Positions 36,104 through 44,965 of a stretch of DNA of 64,000 bases are shown in pieces (the first letter of the stretch is position 1; every line of letters starts with the position of its first letter). The notes beneath the pieces are model-generated. The model ran no database searches. It worked only from the letters and a program-made list of their open reading frames with translations, and was not told the origin of the DNA. The stretch is from CAWGHZ01 sp963775315. Its GTDB lineage: Bacteria; Pseudomonadota; Alphaproteobacteria; MPNO01; DASWLB01. The DNA lies in contig CAVZIN010000007.1 in the NCBI GenBank assembly GCA_963775315.1, positions 868,001-932,000 of the forward strand. Reading direction: 5' to 3'. A program made the position numbers and the translations under genes.

Positions 36104-36957
36104 CCCCAGACGATTCGATGAACGCGATGACCGCCATGATCGCCGAAGCGCCCGAGGATGACCGGCTGGTGCCGCCGCAAGTCCTGCCCGTGCCGGAGGC
36201 CGAAATGGCGCCCGAAGCCGCCGCCGAAGCCGAGGCGGGCGAGGCGGGCGACGCCGCCGAGCAGCCGGAGGAGGCGCTTGCCGCGCCCGCGGTGGACCCC
36301 GCCCAATGCCTGCGCCTTCTGGAGGCGATCCTGTTCGCGAGCGCCGACGCGCTCGGCGACGAGACGCTGGCCGCCCGCCTGCCGGAAGGGGCCGACGTCG
36401 CCGGGCTGATCGCCACGTTGCAGGACGCCTATGCCGAGCGGGGCGTGAACCTCGTACGGGTCGCCGGTGGCTGGGCCTTCCGCACGGCGCCGGATCTCGC
36501 CAGCCTGATGCGGATCGAGCGCAACGTGGTGCGCAAGCTGTCGCGTGCGGCGGTCGAGACGCTGGCGATCTGCGCCTACCACCAGCCGGTGACCCGGGCC
36601 GAGATCGAAGAGATCCGCGGCGTCGCGATCTCCAAGGGCACGCTCGACACGCTGTTCGAGGCGGGGTGGATCCGCCCGGTCGGGCGGCGGCGCACGCCCG
36701 GCAAGCCCGTCACCTGGGGCACCACCGATGCGTTCCTGTCGCATTTCGGCCTGCAATCGATCGCCGATCTGCCGGGGCTCGACGAGCTGAAGGCGACGGG
36801 GCTGCTCGACACCCGCCCGGCCGCCGCCATCGTCGGCGAATCCCTGCCAGAGGCGCCAGCCGCGGCCGAGGAAGAGGGCGAGGAGCCGGACGGCGATGCC
36901 GAGACCGGTGCCGCCGACGCGGCCGAGGAGCTTCTCGACGACCCCGACCGCGAGTGA
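36100..36957 (+). CDS. scpB: Segregation and condensation protein B
   Basis: The 285-residue dimeric partner of ScpA has two winged-helix domains: CLRLLEAILFASADALGDETLAARL (first) and RAAVETLAICAYHQPVTRAEIEEIRGV (second). A roughly 65-residue acidic N-terminal extension (rich in Glu, Ala, Pro) and an acidic C-terminal tail are unlike the compact ScpB of Firmicutes and are common in alphaproteobacteria. Confidence 0.9.
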   Translation: MTPDDSMNAMTAMIAEAPEDDRLVPPQVLPVPEAEMAPEAAAEAEAGEAGDAAEQPEEALAAPAVDPAQCLRLLEAILFASADALGDETLAARLPEGADVAGLIATLQDAYAERGVNLVRVAGGWAFRTAPDLASLMRIERNVVRKLSRAAVETLAICAYHQPVTRAEIEEIRGVAISKGTLDTLFEAGWIRPVGRRRTPGKPVTWGTTDAFLSHFGLQSIADLPGLDELKATGLLDTRPAAAIVGESLPEAPAAAEEEGEEPDGDAETGAADAAEELLDDPDRE

Positions 36958-37065
36958 CCAGCGGCGTTGAGGCGGCGGCTGGGCGCCGTGGCCGCTGCGG
37001 GTGGTAAATTGACGCGGGGCAATCTCACCTACGCTTGCAACGTGGCTTCATAAGCCTTAGTTACG

Positions 37066-37090
37066 CCGTCATGTTGCGCTGACATGGCGG
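37066..37090. other. Hairpin in the scpB-tatA spacer
   Basis: CCGTCATGT and ACATGGCGG pair (one G-T) around TGCGCTG in the 226-base spacer between scpB and tatA. There is no T run. It may be a terminator, a processing site or a leader structure. No protein-coding signal is visible in the rest of the spacer. Confidence 0.3.
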
Positions 37091-37183
37091 GGCTCGCGTT
37101 GCGGCGGTGGCCGGTTTCTGCCATCATCGCGCGGGGCGCGTTGCTGCCGCGGCGCGGCACCGGAACACGGGAGAGAGCCTGAC

Positions 37184-37399
37184 ATGGGTTCATTGAGCAT
37201 CTGGCACTGGCTCATCGTCCTGCTGGTGGTCCTGGTCCTTTTCGGCGGTTCGGGCAAGATTTCGCGCCTGGCCGGCGACATGGCCAAGGGCATCAACGCC
37301 TTCAAGAAGAACCTCAAGGAGGACGAGGGCGCGGGCGCCGAGTCGCACAAGTCGCTCGAGGCCGAGCATCTGAAGAAGGACGAGGCGGCCAAGGGCTGA
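37184..37399 (+). CDS. tatA: Sec-independent protein translocase TatA
   Basis: The 71-residue protein has one N-terminal helix (IWHWLIVLLVVLVLFGG), the hinge FGGSGKIS followed by an amphipathic helix (LAGDMAKGINAFKKNLKED) and a charged tail. It oligomerises into the pore for folded twin-arginine substrates. It heads tatABC. Confidence 0.93.
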   Translation: MGSLSIWHWLIVLLVVLVLFGGSGKISRLAGDMAKGINAFKKNLKEDEGAGAESHKSLEAEHLKKDEAAKG

Positions 37400-37456
37400 C
37401 GCCCCGGCCGGAGGGTCCGACGGCCGTGAGAGCAGGTCCCGGCGAGGAGCACATCG

Positions 37457-38014
37457 GTGTTTGACATCGGCGGCTTTGAGCTGCTGGTGATCGCAGTGGT
37501 TGCGTTGGTGGTGATCGGCCCGAAGGAGCTGCCGGGCACGCTGCGGACCGTCGCGTTCTGGGTGCGCAAGGCGCGCTCGATGGCGCGCGAGTTCCAGGCG
37601 GGGTTCGAGGAGTTGACCCGGGAGGCCGAGCTCGACGAGCTGCGCCGCGAGGTGAACGCGGCCATCGAGAAGGACCCGTTCGAGGAGGCCGCGCACGGGG
37701 TGCGCGAGACGGTCGAGCATTCGATCGGGCCCGAAATCTATTCCGACCTGGACGCCGCCTATCCCGGAAGCCCGGTGGAGGGCCACCTGGGCGAGAGCGG
37801 GAGCGAGAGCGAGAGCGAGAGCGAGAGCACGCAGGCCGTGGATGCCGCCGAGATCAAGCCCGAGCCCGAGGCGGCGTCCCAGCCGCACGAGCCCTCCGGC
37901 CACAACGGCGCCACGCCACCTGAGCCGGTGCCGGAGCCGGCGGCAGCGCCCGAGGCAGACCGCGCACACGCGTCCGCCGGGCCGGTGCCGCGCAAGGACG
38001 CGGCCGAGGGCTGA
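37457..38014 (+). CDS. tatB: Sec-independent protein translocase TatB
   Basis: The 185-residue protein begins FDIGGFELLVIAVVALVVIGPKELP, the standard TatB helix with its Glu and the GPKELP hinge, then a long amphipathic helix. The C-terminal half is low-complexity and contains a run of Ser-Glu dipeptides encoded by a 6-base tandem repeat (37791-37829). GTG start after GAGGAG. Confidence 0.92.
   Translation: MFDIGGFELLVIAVVALVVIGPKELPGTLRTVAFWVRKARSMAREFQAGFEELTREAELDELRREVNAAIEKDPFEEAAHGVRETVEHSIGPEIYSDLDAAYPGSPVEGHLGESGSESESESESTQAVDAAEIKPEPEAASQPHEPSGHNGATPPEPVPEPAAAPEADRAHASAGPVPRKDAAEG
37791..37829 (+). repeat. Hexanucleotide tandem repeat in tatB (Ser-Glu run)
   Basis: GAGAGC-type units are repeated about six times in frame, coding for alternating Ser and Glu in the flexible TatB tail. 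Unit length is a multiple of three, so copy-number changes would not shift the frame. Confidence 0.75.
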
Positions 38015-38017
38015 ACG

Positions 38018-38851
38018 GTGGCCACCGAGAACGTCCTCAACGGGGAAGGCGACGGCGAGCCGGATGGCGGTAAGCGCATGCCGCTGCTCGAACATCTGGT
38101 CGAGCTGCGCCGGCGGCTGATCTGGTCGTTCGTGGCCTTCATCGCCTGCTTTGTCGTCTCCTACTATTTCGCCGACGACATTTTCGGCTTCCTGGTGCAC
38201 CCGCTCGCACAGGCGTTGCAGGGCGAGCCCGACGTCAAGATGATCTACACCGGGCTGCACGAGGCCTTCTTCACCTACATGAAGGTCGCGTTCTTCACGG
38301 CGGCCTTCATTTCGTTCCCGGTGATCGCGCTCCAGATCTGGATGTTCGTCGCGCCGGGCCTCTACAAGAACGAGAAACAGGCCTTCGCGCCCTTCCTGGT
38401 CGCGACCCCGATCCTGTTCCTGATGGGCGGCTCGCTCGCCTACTACGTCGTCTTCCCGCTCGCCTGGCACTTCCTGTTGCAGTTCCAGACCCAGGGCGGC
38501 CCGGGAACGTTGCCGATCCAGGTGATGCCCAAGATCGACCAGTATCTGGCGATCTCCATGCGGCTGATCTTCGCGTTCGGCGTGGCGTTCGAGATGCCGG
38601 TGCTGCTGACCCTGCTCGCGCGGGTCGGCATCGTCACCGCGGCGGGGCTTGCGTCGAAGCGGCGCTACGCCATCGTCGGCGTGTTCATTGTGGCCGCAAT
38701 CCTGACCCCGCCCGACGTGGTCAGCCAGTGCTCGCTCGCGATCCCGCTCCTGATCCTCTACGAAATCTCGATCGTTTCGGCCCGTATCGTCGAGAAGAAG
38801 CGCGCCCAGCGCGAAGCGGAGCTCAACCGCGAGGCCGGCGTCGACGAGTAG
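38018..38851 (+). CDS. tatC: Sec-independent protein translocase TatC
   Basis: The 277-residue protein has six predicted helices and the N-terminal signature MPLLEHLVELRRRLIWS with the Glu that contacts the twin-arginine motif; FVAPGLYKNEK is the conserved periplasmic/cytoplasmic loop. GTG start 4 bases after tatB. Confidence 0.94.
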   Translation: MATENVLNGEGDGEPDGGKRMPLLEHLVELRRRLIWSFVAFIACFVVSYYFADDIFGFLVHPLAQALQGEPDVKMIYTGLHEAFFTYMKVAFFTAAFISFPVIALQIWMFVAPGLYKNEKQAFAPFLVATPILFLMGGSLAYYVVFPLAWHFLLQFQTQGGPGTLPIQVMPKIDQYLAISMRLIFAFGVAFEMPVLLTLLARVGIVTAAGLASKRRYAIVGVFIVAAILTPPDVVSQCSLAIPLLILYEISIVSARIVEKKRAQREAELNREAGVDE

Positions 38852-38931
38852 CCCGACCGGCCTCGATTCTGGACGCTGGCGGGCGCGAAAACGTATAAGG
38901 CGCGGAGGCACTCGCGCCGCCGGGAACCGAG

Positions 38932-40326
38932 ATGCACGACATCCGCTTGATCAGGGAGAACCCCGAATCGTTCGATCGCAGCCTCGCGCGCCGCGGCATG
39001 GAGCCGTTGTCCGAGCGCGTGCTGGCGCTCGATTCCGCCCGTCGCGCCGTGCAGACGCGCCTCCAGGAGATGCAGACCCGGCGCAACGCGGCGTCGAAGG
39101 AGATTGGCCAGTCCAAGGCCAAGGGCGGCGATGCGCAGGCTTTGATCGAGGAGGTTGCGCGCATCAAGGAGGACATGCCCAAGGCCGAGGAGGAGGAAAG
39201 GCGTGTCGGCAGGGAGCTCGACGAGCTGCTCGCCGGCATTCCCAACCTGCCGGCCGACGATGTGCCGGACGGGGTCGACGAGACCGCGAATGTCGAGGCG
39301 CGCAAAGTCGGCCGCATACCGGGCTTCGGCTTCGAGCCGAAGGAGCACGACGCGATAGGCGAGGCGCTCGGCATGATGGATTTCGCCCGCGCGGCCAAGC
39401 TCTCGGGCGCGCGGTTCGTGGTGCTCTCCGCCCAGCTCGCCCGTCTGGAGCGGGCGCTCGCCGCCTTCATGCTCGACGTTCAGACCGGCGAGCATGGCTA
39501 TACCGAGGTCAGCCCGCCATTGCTGGTGCGCGACGAAACCGCCTACGGCACTGGCCAGTTACCGAAGTTCAAAGACGACCTCTTTAGAACCTCTCCGTTG
39601 GATGAAGAAACGCGCAATCAGTTCATACTCGACCTAATGGAGAATCGGCTGCCTGCTGATGCGTCTGTTCGAGACTCAGTGGTTGCGGCGATCGACACAG
39701 TACTCAACAATCCGGCATCACGTTGGTTGATCCCCACGGCCGAGGTGCCGCTGACGAATCTGGTCGCGGGCGAGATTCTCGAAGAGGATCAGCTTCCGCT
39801 GCGCTTCGTCGCGCACACGCCCTGCTTCCGGTCCGAGGCGGGCGCGGCGGGCAAGGACACGCGCGGCATGATCCGCCAGCACCAGTTCTACAAGGTCGAG
39901 CTGGTCTCCATCGTCCATCCCGACCAGTCCGAGGCCGAGCACGAGCGGCTGACCGGGGCGGCCGAGGACGTGCTGAAGCGGCTGGAGCTGCCCTACCGCG
40001 TCGTCACGCTCTGCACCGGCGACATGGGGTTCTCGGCGCGTAAGACCTACGACATCGAGGTGTGGCTGCCCGGCCAGGGGCGCTATCGCGAGATCTCCTC
40101 CTGCTCGAACTGCGGCGACTTCCAGGCGCGGCGCATGAACGCGCGCTTCCGCCCGAAGGAAGGGAAGGGCACCCGGTTCGTCCACACGCTCAACGGCTCG
40201 GGCCTCGCGGTCGGGCGCACGCTGATCGCCGTCCTGGAAAACTACCAGCGCGAGGACGGCTCGGTAACGGTGCCGGAGACGCTGCGGCCCTACATGGGCG
40301 GGGCCGAGCGCATCGACCCGAGATGA
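38932..40326 (+). CDS. serS: Seryl-tRNA synthetase with an unusual internal insert
   Basis: The 464-residue class II enzyme charges tRNA-Ser (and tRNA-Sec where present). The N-terminal coiled-coil arm (about residues 30-100), motif 2 (TPCFRSEAGAAGKDTRGMIRQHQF) and motif 3 (LNGSGLAVGRTL) are intact. Between DLFRT (residue 220) and IPTAEVPLTN (about 267) it has about 45 residues where E. coli has about 13. This stretch and its flanks (39561-39720) are about 51 percent G+C against about 68 percent just after, and use TTA, AAA, AGA, ATA and CTA codons that are rare around it. The usual surE gene after serS is missing; pcm follows directly with an ATGA overlap. Confidence 0.93.
   Translation: MHDIRLIRENPESFDRSLARRGMEPLSERVLALDSARRAVQTRLQEMQTRRNAASKEIGQSKAKGGDAQALIEEVARIKEDMPKAEEEERRVGRELDELLAGIPNLPADDVPDGVDETANVEARKVGRIPGFGFEPKEHDAIGEALGMMDFARAAKLSGARFVVLSAQLARLERALAAFMLDVQTGEHGYTEVSPPLLVRDETAYGTGQLPKFKDDLFRTSPLDEETRNQFILDLMENRLPADASVRDSVVAAIDTVLNNPASRWLIPTAEVPLTNLVAGEILEEDQLPLRFVAHTPCFRSEAGAAGKDTRGMIRQHQFYKVELVSIVHPDQSEAEHERLTGAAEDVLKRLELPYRVVTLCTGDMGFSARKTYDIEVWLPGQGRYREISSCSNCGDFQARRMNARFRPKEGKGTRFVHTLNGSGLAVGRTLIAVLENYQREDGSVTVPETLRPYMGGAERIDPR
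39561..39720 (+). other. Low-G+C, in-frame insert segment within serS
   Basis: About 160 bases (81 G/C of 160 by count) coding for residues 210-263 of SerRS. The extra part is about residues 226-262, predicted mostly helical and polar (FILDLMENRLPADASVRDSV then VAAIDTVLNNPAS). It keeps the frame, has no stop and no terminal repeats that I can see. The changed codon use extends into conserved flanking residues, which favours recombination with a foreign serS over simple insertion. Confidence 0.65.
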
Positions 40327-40967
40327 GCCTCGAATCGCAGCGAATCCGATTGATCATGGAGCTGCGCAGCCACGGCATCAACGACACCGCGGTCCTGTCC
40401 GCCGTCGAGCGCGTGCCGCGCGAGGCGTTCGTGCCGCCCTCGTTCCACGACCAGGCGTACGAGAACACGGCGCTGCCCATTGGCATGGGCCAGACCATCA
40501 GCCAGCCGTCCGTGGTTGCCTTCATGACCCAGGCGCTGGAGGTGACCGACCGGTCCAAGGTCCTGGAGATCGGCACCGGCTCCGGCTACCAGGCGGCGAT
40601 CCTGTCCAAGCTCTGCCGCCGGCTCTACACCATCGAGCGCCACCGCGCCCTGTTGCGCGAGGCGGAGAAGCATTTCACCGAACTCCGGCTGCGCAACGTC
40701 ACCACCAAGTGCGGCGACGGCTCCAAGGGCTGGCCGGAGCAGGCCCCGTTCGACCGCATCATCGTCACCGCCGCCGCGCCCGAGGTGCCGCCCGCGCTGA
40801 TCGAGCAGCTGGCGGTTGGCGGCATCCTGGTCGCGCCCGTGGGCAAGAGGCGCGGCGACCAGCACCTGGTCCGGCTGCGCCGGAGCGCGACGGGCATCGC
40901 CACCGAGACATTGTGGGCCGTCCGGTTCGTGCCGCTGGTGCCCGAGCCGGCGAAGGACGAGGGCTGA
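40323..40967 (+). CDS. pcm: Protein-L-isoaspartate O-methyltransferase
   Basis: The 214-residue repair enzyme has the Pcm hallmarks VPREAFVPPSF, GMGQTISQPSVVAFM, SAM motif VLEIGTGSGYQAAILS and IIVTAAAPEVPPALIEQL. ATG 40323 overlaps the serS stop. It is followed at once by the NlpD-like gene, the usual pcm-nlpD pairing. It is the canonical Pcm of the window; the gene at 16779 is a divergent relative. Confidence 0.92.
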   Translation: MSLESQRIRLIMELRSHGINDTAVLSAVERVPREAFVPPSFHDQAYENTALPIGMGQTISQPSVVAFMTQALEVTDRSKVLEIGTGSGYQAAILSKLCRRLYTIERHRALLREAEKHFTELRLRNVTTKCGDGSKGWPEQAPFDRIIVTAAAPEVPPALIEQLAVGGILVAPVGKRRGDQHLVRLRRSATGIATETLWAVRFVPLVPEPAKDEG

Positions 40968-40969
40968 GC

Positions 40970-41872
40970 GTGGGCGGGCGGCTTCGCATCGCTGCGATTC
41001 TCGGCCTTGCGGCTCTCGCTGGCTGCAATACCGACTACGAGCCGATGACACCCTCGGTCTACGCCCCGCCGCCGGGCGCGATTCTCCGCCGCGTGCCGCC
41101 GCCCCCGCCACCGCACCGGCCCGAATACTTGCCCCCGCCCGTCGCCTCCGCGCCGGCCCCGCCCGAGACCCGGCCGCCGAGCCCCGGCATCGCTGCCCTG
41201 ACCCCGCCGCACGCGCGGTTCTATCGGGTGCGCGAGGGCGACTCGGTCTATGGCATCGCCCGCAGGTTCAACGTCGACATGGCTGCGCTGGTGCGGATCA
41301 ACCGGATGGCGCCGCCTTACCGCATCAATGCGGGCGAGCGGCTGCTGGTCCCCGACAAGACGCCCGAGCGCCCTGCTCCCGGCGAGGTCGCCAGCGCGGC
41401 GCCGCCGCCATTGCCCGCGCCTGTGACGCCCCAGGCGGCGCTGCCGGGTGCGCCACCCGTCGACGTCCCGCCGCCGCCGCGCGCCTCGGGCGGGTTTGAG
41501 TGGCCGGTACATGGCCGCATCCTGTCCCCCTTCGGCAAGCAGGAGGACGGGCTCCGCAACGACGGCATCAATATCGGCGCCAAGGAGGGCACGCCGGTCC
41601 GTGCCGCCGACAACGGCGTGGTGGTCTATGCGGGGAACGAGCTTCCGGGCTTCGGCAACCTGCTGATCCTGCGCCACGCCGACGGGTGGATGACTGCCTA
41701 CGGCCACAACGCCCGGCTGATGGTGCGCCCGGGCCAGACGGTCCGGCGCGGCCAGGTGGTCGCGACCGTCGGGCACACAGGCGGGGTCAAGCGGCCGCAG
41801 CTCCATTTCGAGATCCGCCGCAAGGGCGGCGCGGTCGATCCGGCCCGCTTTCTCACCCGGGCGGGGGCGTAG
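40970..41872 (+). CDS. nlpD: NlpD-like lipoprotein with LysM and degenerate M23 domain
   Basis: The 300-residue envelope protein has a lipobox LAALAGC (Cys about residue 18), a Pro-rich linker, a LysM domain (FYRVREGDSVYGIARRFNV, about 82-126) and a C-terminal M23 domain. In active M23 enzymes the first metal motif is HxxxD; here it reads NDGINIG, so His and Asp are both lost, while YGHN and LHFEI remain. E. coli NlpD is degenerate in the same place and activates an amidase instead of cutting peptidoglycan. The start is GTG 40970. Confidence 0.87.
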   Translation: MGGRLRIAAILGLAALAGCNTDYEPMTPSVYAPPPGAILRRVPPPPPPHRPEYLPPPVASAPAPPETRPPSPGIAALTPPHARFYRVREGDSVYGIARRFNVDMAALVRINRMAPPYRINAGERLLVPDKTPERPAPGEVASAAPPPLPAPVTPQAALPGAPPVDVPPPPRASGGFEWPVHGRILSPFGKQEDGLRNDGINIGAKEGTPVRAADNGVVVYAGNELPGFGNLLILRHADGWMTAYGHNARLMVRPGQTVRRGQVVATVGHTGGVKRPQLHFEIRRKGGAVDPARFLTRAGA

Positions 41873-41899
41873 GAGCCGCCTCGCGGCGACCGGCCCGCA

Positions 41900-42766
41900 T
41901 CAATCGAGCCGCTTGCCGAGCCGGCCGGCGAGATCCTGGATGAACTGCCAAGCGACGCGGCCGGAGCGCGCGCCCCGCGTCACCGACCACTCGTTCGCCT
42001 CCGCATGCAGCGCGTCGCGGCCGATATCCAGCCCGAACCGGTCGGCGTAGCCGTCGACGATGGCGAAATACGTGTCCTGGTCGCAGGCATGGAATCCGAG
42101 CCAGAGACCGAACCGGTCGGACAGCGACACCTTCTCCTCCACCGCCTCGGAGGGGTTGATGGCGGTCGAGCGCTCGTTCTCGATCATGTCGCGCGGCATC
42201 ATGTGACGCCGGTTCGAGGTGGCGTAGAACACCACGTTGTCGGGCCTGCCCTCGATCCCGCCCTCCAGCAGCGCCTTGAGCGACTTGTAGGTCGCGTCCT
42301 GCCCGTCGAACGACAGGTCGTCGCAGAACACCACGAAGCGGCGGGCCGAGCGGCGCAGCGGGGCGAGCAGGCGGGGCAGGCTCGCCAGATCCTCGCGATG
42401 GATCTCGATCAGGCAGAGCTGGCCGCCCTCCTCGTTCGCGGCGGCGTGGACCGCCTTGACCAGCGAGCTCTTGCCCATGCCGCGCGCACCCCATAGGAGC
42501 GCGTTGTTGGCCGGCAGGCCCTGGGCGAAGCGGCGCGTGTTGTCGAGCAGGATGTCGCGCGCGCGGTCGACCCCGTGCAGCAGCTCGATCGCCACTCGAT
42601 TGACCTTGGCCACCGGCTCCAGCCGGTCCCGCTCGGCATGCCAGACGAAGGCGTCGGCGCCGTCGATATCGAGCGCGGCCGCGGGCGGTGGGGCAATCCG
42701 GTCGAGCGCCTCGGCCAGCCGCAGGAGAATCGGCGCGAGCGCGTGATCGGGTGGCTTTTGGGTCAT
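41900..42766 (-). CDS. DUF815-family P-loop ATPase
   Basis: The 288-residue AAA-like protein has Walker A WGARGMGKSSLVKAV and Walker B-like RFVVFCDDLSF, followed by FYATSNRRHMMPRDM as sensor 1 region. The start is ATG 42766, with GAGAAG upstream; the longer open frame to 42925 crosses the promoter region. The family is conserved in alphaproteobacteria beside yajC-secDF and has no settled function. Confidence 0.85.
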   Translation of the reverse strand: MTQKPPDHALAPILLRLAEALDRIAPPPAAALDIDGADAFVWHAERDRLEPVAKVNRVAIELLHGVDRARDILLDNTRRFAQGLPANNALLWGARGMGKSSLVKAVHAAANEEGGQLCLIEIHREDLASLPRLLAPLRRSARRFVVFCDDLSFDGQDATYKSLKALLEGGIEGRPDNVVFYATSNRRHMMPRDMIENERSTAINPSEAVEEKVSLSDRFGLWLGFHACDQDTYFAIVDGYADRFGLDIGRDALHAEANEWSVTRGARSGRVAWQFIQDLAGRLGKRLD

Positions 42767-42873
42767 GATCTTCTCGGAACGCCGGGCGCGCGACCCTATA
42801 TCACAGGGGCAAGCGGGGCCGAAACCCTTCCGCCGGGCGGTGCGGGGCTTGGCGCGGTGCGGCCGCAATTCGG

Positions 42874-42901
42874 TTGCAACCAGGCGTTTGGACGCTATAG
42901 T
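42874..42901 (+). promoter_or_regulatory. Sigma-70-type promoter of yajC-secDF
   Basis: TTGCAA and TATAGT are separated by 16 bases; the -10 box ends 39 bases before the TTG start of yajC. It lies in the 174-base divergent spacer with the DUF815 gene. Confidence 0.55.
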
Positions 42902-42940
42902 CCGGCCAGCCTTCGCCCCGGCCATTCAAGGAGTGCTGCA

Positions 42941-43351
42941 TTGCTGATCTCCCCCGCCTATGCGCAGGCAGCGGCCGGCGGTCCCGGAGAATTCCTCTCG
43001 TCCGGCGTCGTCCCGCTCATCCTGATCTTCGTCGTCTTCTACTTCCTGCTGATCCGGCCGCAGCAGAAGAAGGCGAAGCAGCACCGGGAGATGCTGGGCG
43101 CGCTGCGCCGGGGCGACACGATCGTCACGACCGGCGGGCTGATCGGCAAGGTCATCAAGGTGGTGAGCGATACCGAGCTCCAGGTCGAGATCGCGGACGA
43201 GGTTCGGGTGCGCGTCGCGCGCGCCATGGTGTCGGACGTGCTGTCGCGGACCGAGCCGGCGAAGGGCGATGAAAAGCCGGCGGAGAAGCCTCAGGGTGCG
43301 AACACGAACGAGAAGCCCTCGCTCCTCGGCTTCCTGCGCAGGCCGAAGTAA
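42941..43351 (+). CDS. yajC: Preprotein translocase subunit YajC
   Basis: The 136-residue protein has one membrane helix (SGVVPLILIFVVFYFLLIRP), then KKAKQHREMLGALRRGDTIVTTGGLIGKV, the YajC signature. It assists SecDF at the SecYEG translocon. TTG 42941 is the likely start because AAGGAG lies 7 bases before it. Confidence 0.92.
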   Translation: MLISPAYAQAAAGGPGEFLSSGVVPLILIFVVFYFLLIRPQQKKAKQHREMLGALRRGDTIVTTGGLIGKVIKVVSDTELQVEIADEVRVRVARAMVSDVLSRTEPAKGDEKPAEKPQGANTNEKPSLLGFLRRPK

Positions 43352-43381
43352 CCGGCGCTCCGGGGCCGGCCGCGAACGATC

Positions 43382-44953
43382 ATGGTCTATGTCGCCAAAT
43401 GGAAGGTGGTGCTGATCCTGGTGCTATGCGCGCTCGGGATCATCTACGCCATTCCCAACGTGCTGCCGCGCCAGACGGCGGACTCGCTGCCGGGCTGGCT
43501 GCCGCACCGCCAGATCAGCCTCGGGCTCGACCTCCAGGGCGGCTCGCACTTGCTGCTCGAGGTCGAGACCCAGTCGGTGATCCGCGACCGGCTGTCGGGC
43601 CTCGTCAACTCGGTGCGCGAGGCGCTGTTCAAGCAGCATATCGGCTATACCGGCCTCGGCGTCTCGGGCAACGGCGTGGCCTTCACCCTGCGCAACCCGG
43701 CCGACCTCGACAAGGCGCGCGAGGCGGTGCGCAACCTCGATCCCGACACCTCGCTCAAGGTCACGGGCAACCGCGTCGCCCTGAACCTGACGGACAAGGC
43801 GCTACGCGATCGCACCTCGGCCGCGGTCGACCAGTCGATCGAGATCGTCCGGCGGCGTATCGACGCGACGGGCGTGCGCGAGCCGACCATCCAGCGCGAG
43901 GGCGAGGATCGCATCCTGGTCGAGCTGCCGGGCGTCGGCGATCCCGACCGGATCAAGAGGCTGATCGGCAAGACCGCGAAGCTGACCTTCCAGTTCGTCG
44001 ACGTGGAGCATTCGCCGGAGGAGGCCGAGGGCGGTCGTACCCCGCCGGGCGACGAGCTGCTGCCTTCCGACAAGCCGGCGGCGAACGGCAAGCCGTCGAT
44101 GTACCTAGTGCACCGGCGGGTGATGGTGTCGGGCGACACGCTGGTCGACGCCCAGCCCAGCTTCCAGAACAACGAGCCCGTGGTGTCGTTCCGCTTCGAT
44201 GCGGTCGGCGCGCGCCGCTTCGCCGACGCGACCAAGGCGAACGTCGGCAAGCCGTTCGCCATCGTGCTCGACAACAAGGTGATTTCGGCACCGGTGATCC
44301 GCGAGCCAATTCTCGGCGGGTCGGGCGTCATCAGCGGCGCATTCACCGTGCAGGAGGCGCAGGACCTCGCGCTGCTGCTGCGCGCCGGCGCGCTCCCCGC
44401 GCCCCTCAAGGTGCTGGAGGAGCGGACGGTCGGCCCGGGCATGGGCGCGGATTCGATCCGCGCGGGCGAGATCGCCTGCGGGGCCGGCATGGCGATCGTC
44501 GTCGTCTTCATGGTCGCGATTTACGGGCTGTTCGGGGTGATGGCCTGCGTCGCGCTGCTGTTCAACCTGTTCCTGATTGCGGCGCTGCTGTCGCTGCTCG
44601 GCGCGACCCTGACCCTTCCGGGCATCGCCGGCGTCGTGCTGACGGTCGGCATGGCGGTCGACGCGAACGTGCTGATCTACGAACGCATGCGCGAGGAGCA
44701 GCGCAACGGCCGGACGCCGATCTCGGCGATCGACGCCGGGTTCCAGCGCGCCTTCGGCACGATCGTCGATTCGAACCTCACCACGCTGATCGCCGCCGCG
44801 CTTCTCTACAATTTCGGCTCGGGGCCGGTACGCGGCTTCGGCGTAACGCTCGCGATCGGCATCCTCACCTCGATGTTCACCGCCATCTGGGTGACCCGCC
44901 TGCTGGTGATCGCCTGGATGCGCCGGGCGCGTCCCAAGACCCTGCCGCTCTGA
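43382..44953 (+). CDS. secD: Protein translocase subunit SecD
   Basis: The 523-residue RND-superfamily protein has a first helix, a large periplasmic P1 domain (LGLDLQGGSHLLLEV at its start) and five C-terminal helices with GIAGVVLTVGMAVDANVLIYERM, the proton-path region. It pulls secreted proteins across with the proton gradient. It lies 30 bases after yajC. Confidence 0.95.
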   Translation: MVYVAKWKVVLILVLCALGIIYAIPNVLPRQTADSLPGWLPHRQISLGLDLQGGSHLLLEVETQSVIRDRLSGLVNSVREALFKQHIGYTGLGVSGNGVAFTLRNPADLDKAREAVRNLDPDTSLKVTGNRVALNLTDKALRDRTSAAVDQSIEIVRRRIDATGVREPTIQREGEDRILVELPGVGDPDRIKRLIGKTAKLTFQFVDVEHSPEEAEGGRTPPGDELLPSDKPAANGKPSMYLVHRRVMVSGDTLVDAQPSFQNNEPVVSFRFDAVGARRFADATKANVGKPFAIVLDNKVISAPVIREPILGGSGVISGAFTVQEAQDLALLLRAGALPAPLKVLEERTVGPGMGADSIRAGEIACGAGMAIVVVFMVAIYGLFGVMACVALLFNLFLIAALLSLLGATLTLPGIAGVVLTVGMAVDANVLIYERMREEQRNGRTPISAIDAGFQRAFGTIVDSNLTTLIAAALLYNFGSGPVRGFGVTLAIGILTSMFTAIWVTRLLVIAWMRRARPKTLPL

Positions 44954-44965
44954 CGGGACGTACGG

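Noticed and set aside
39561..39720. Mini-intein or intron in serS
   Set aside because: The extra part is only about 37 codons, has no splicing-motif Cys/Ser/Asn borders, and the frame reads through without stops.
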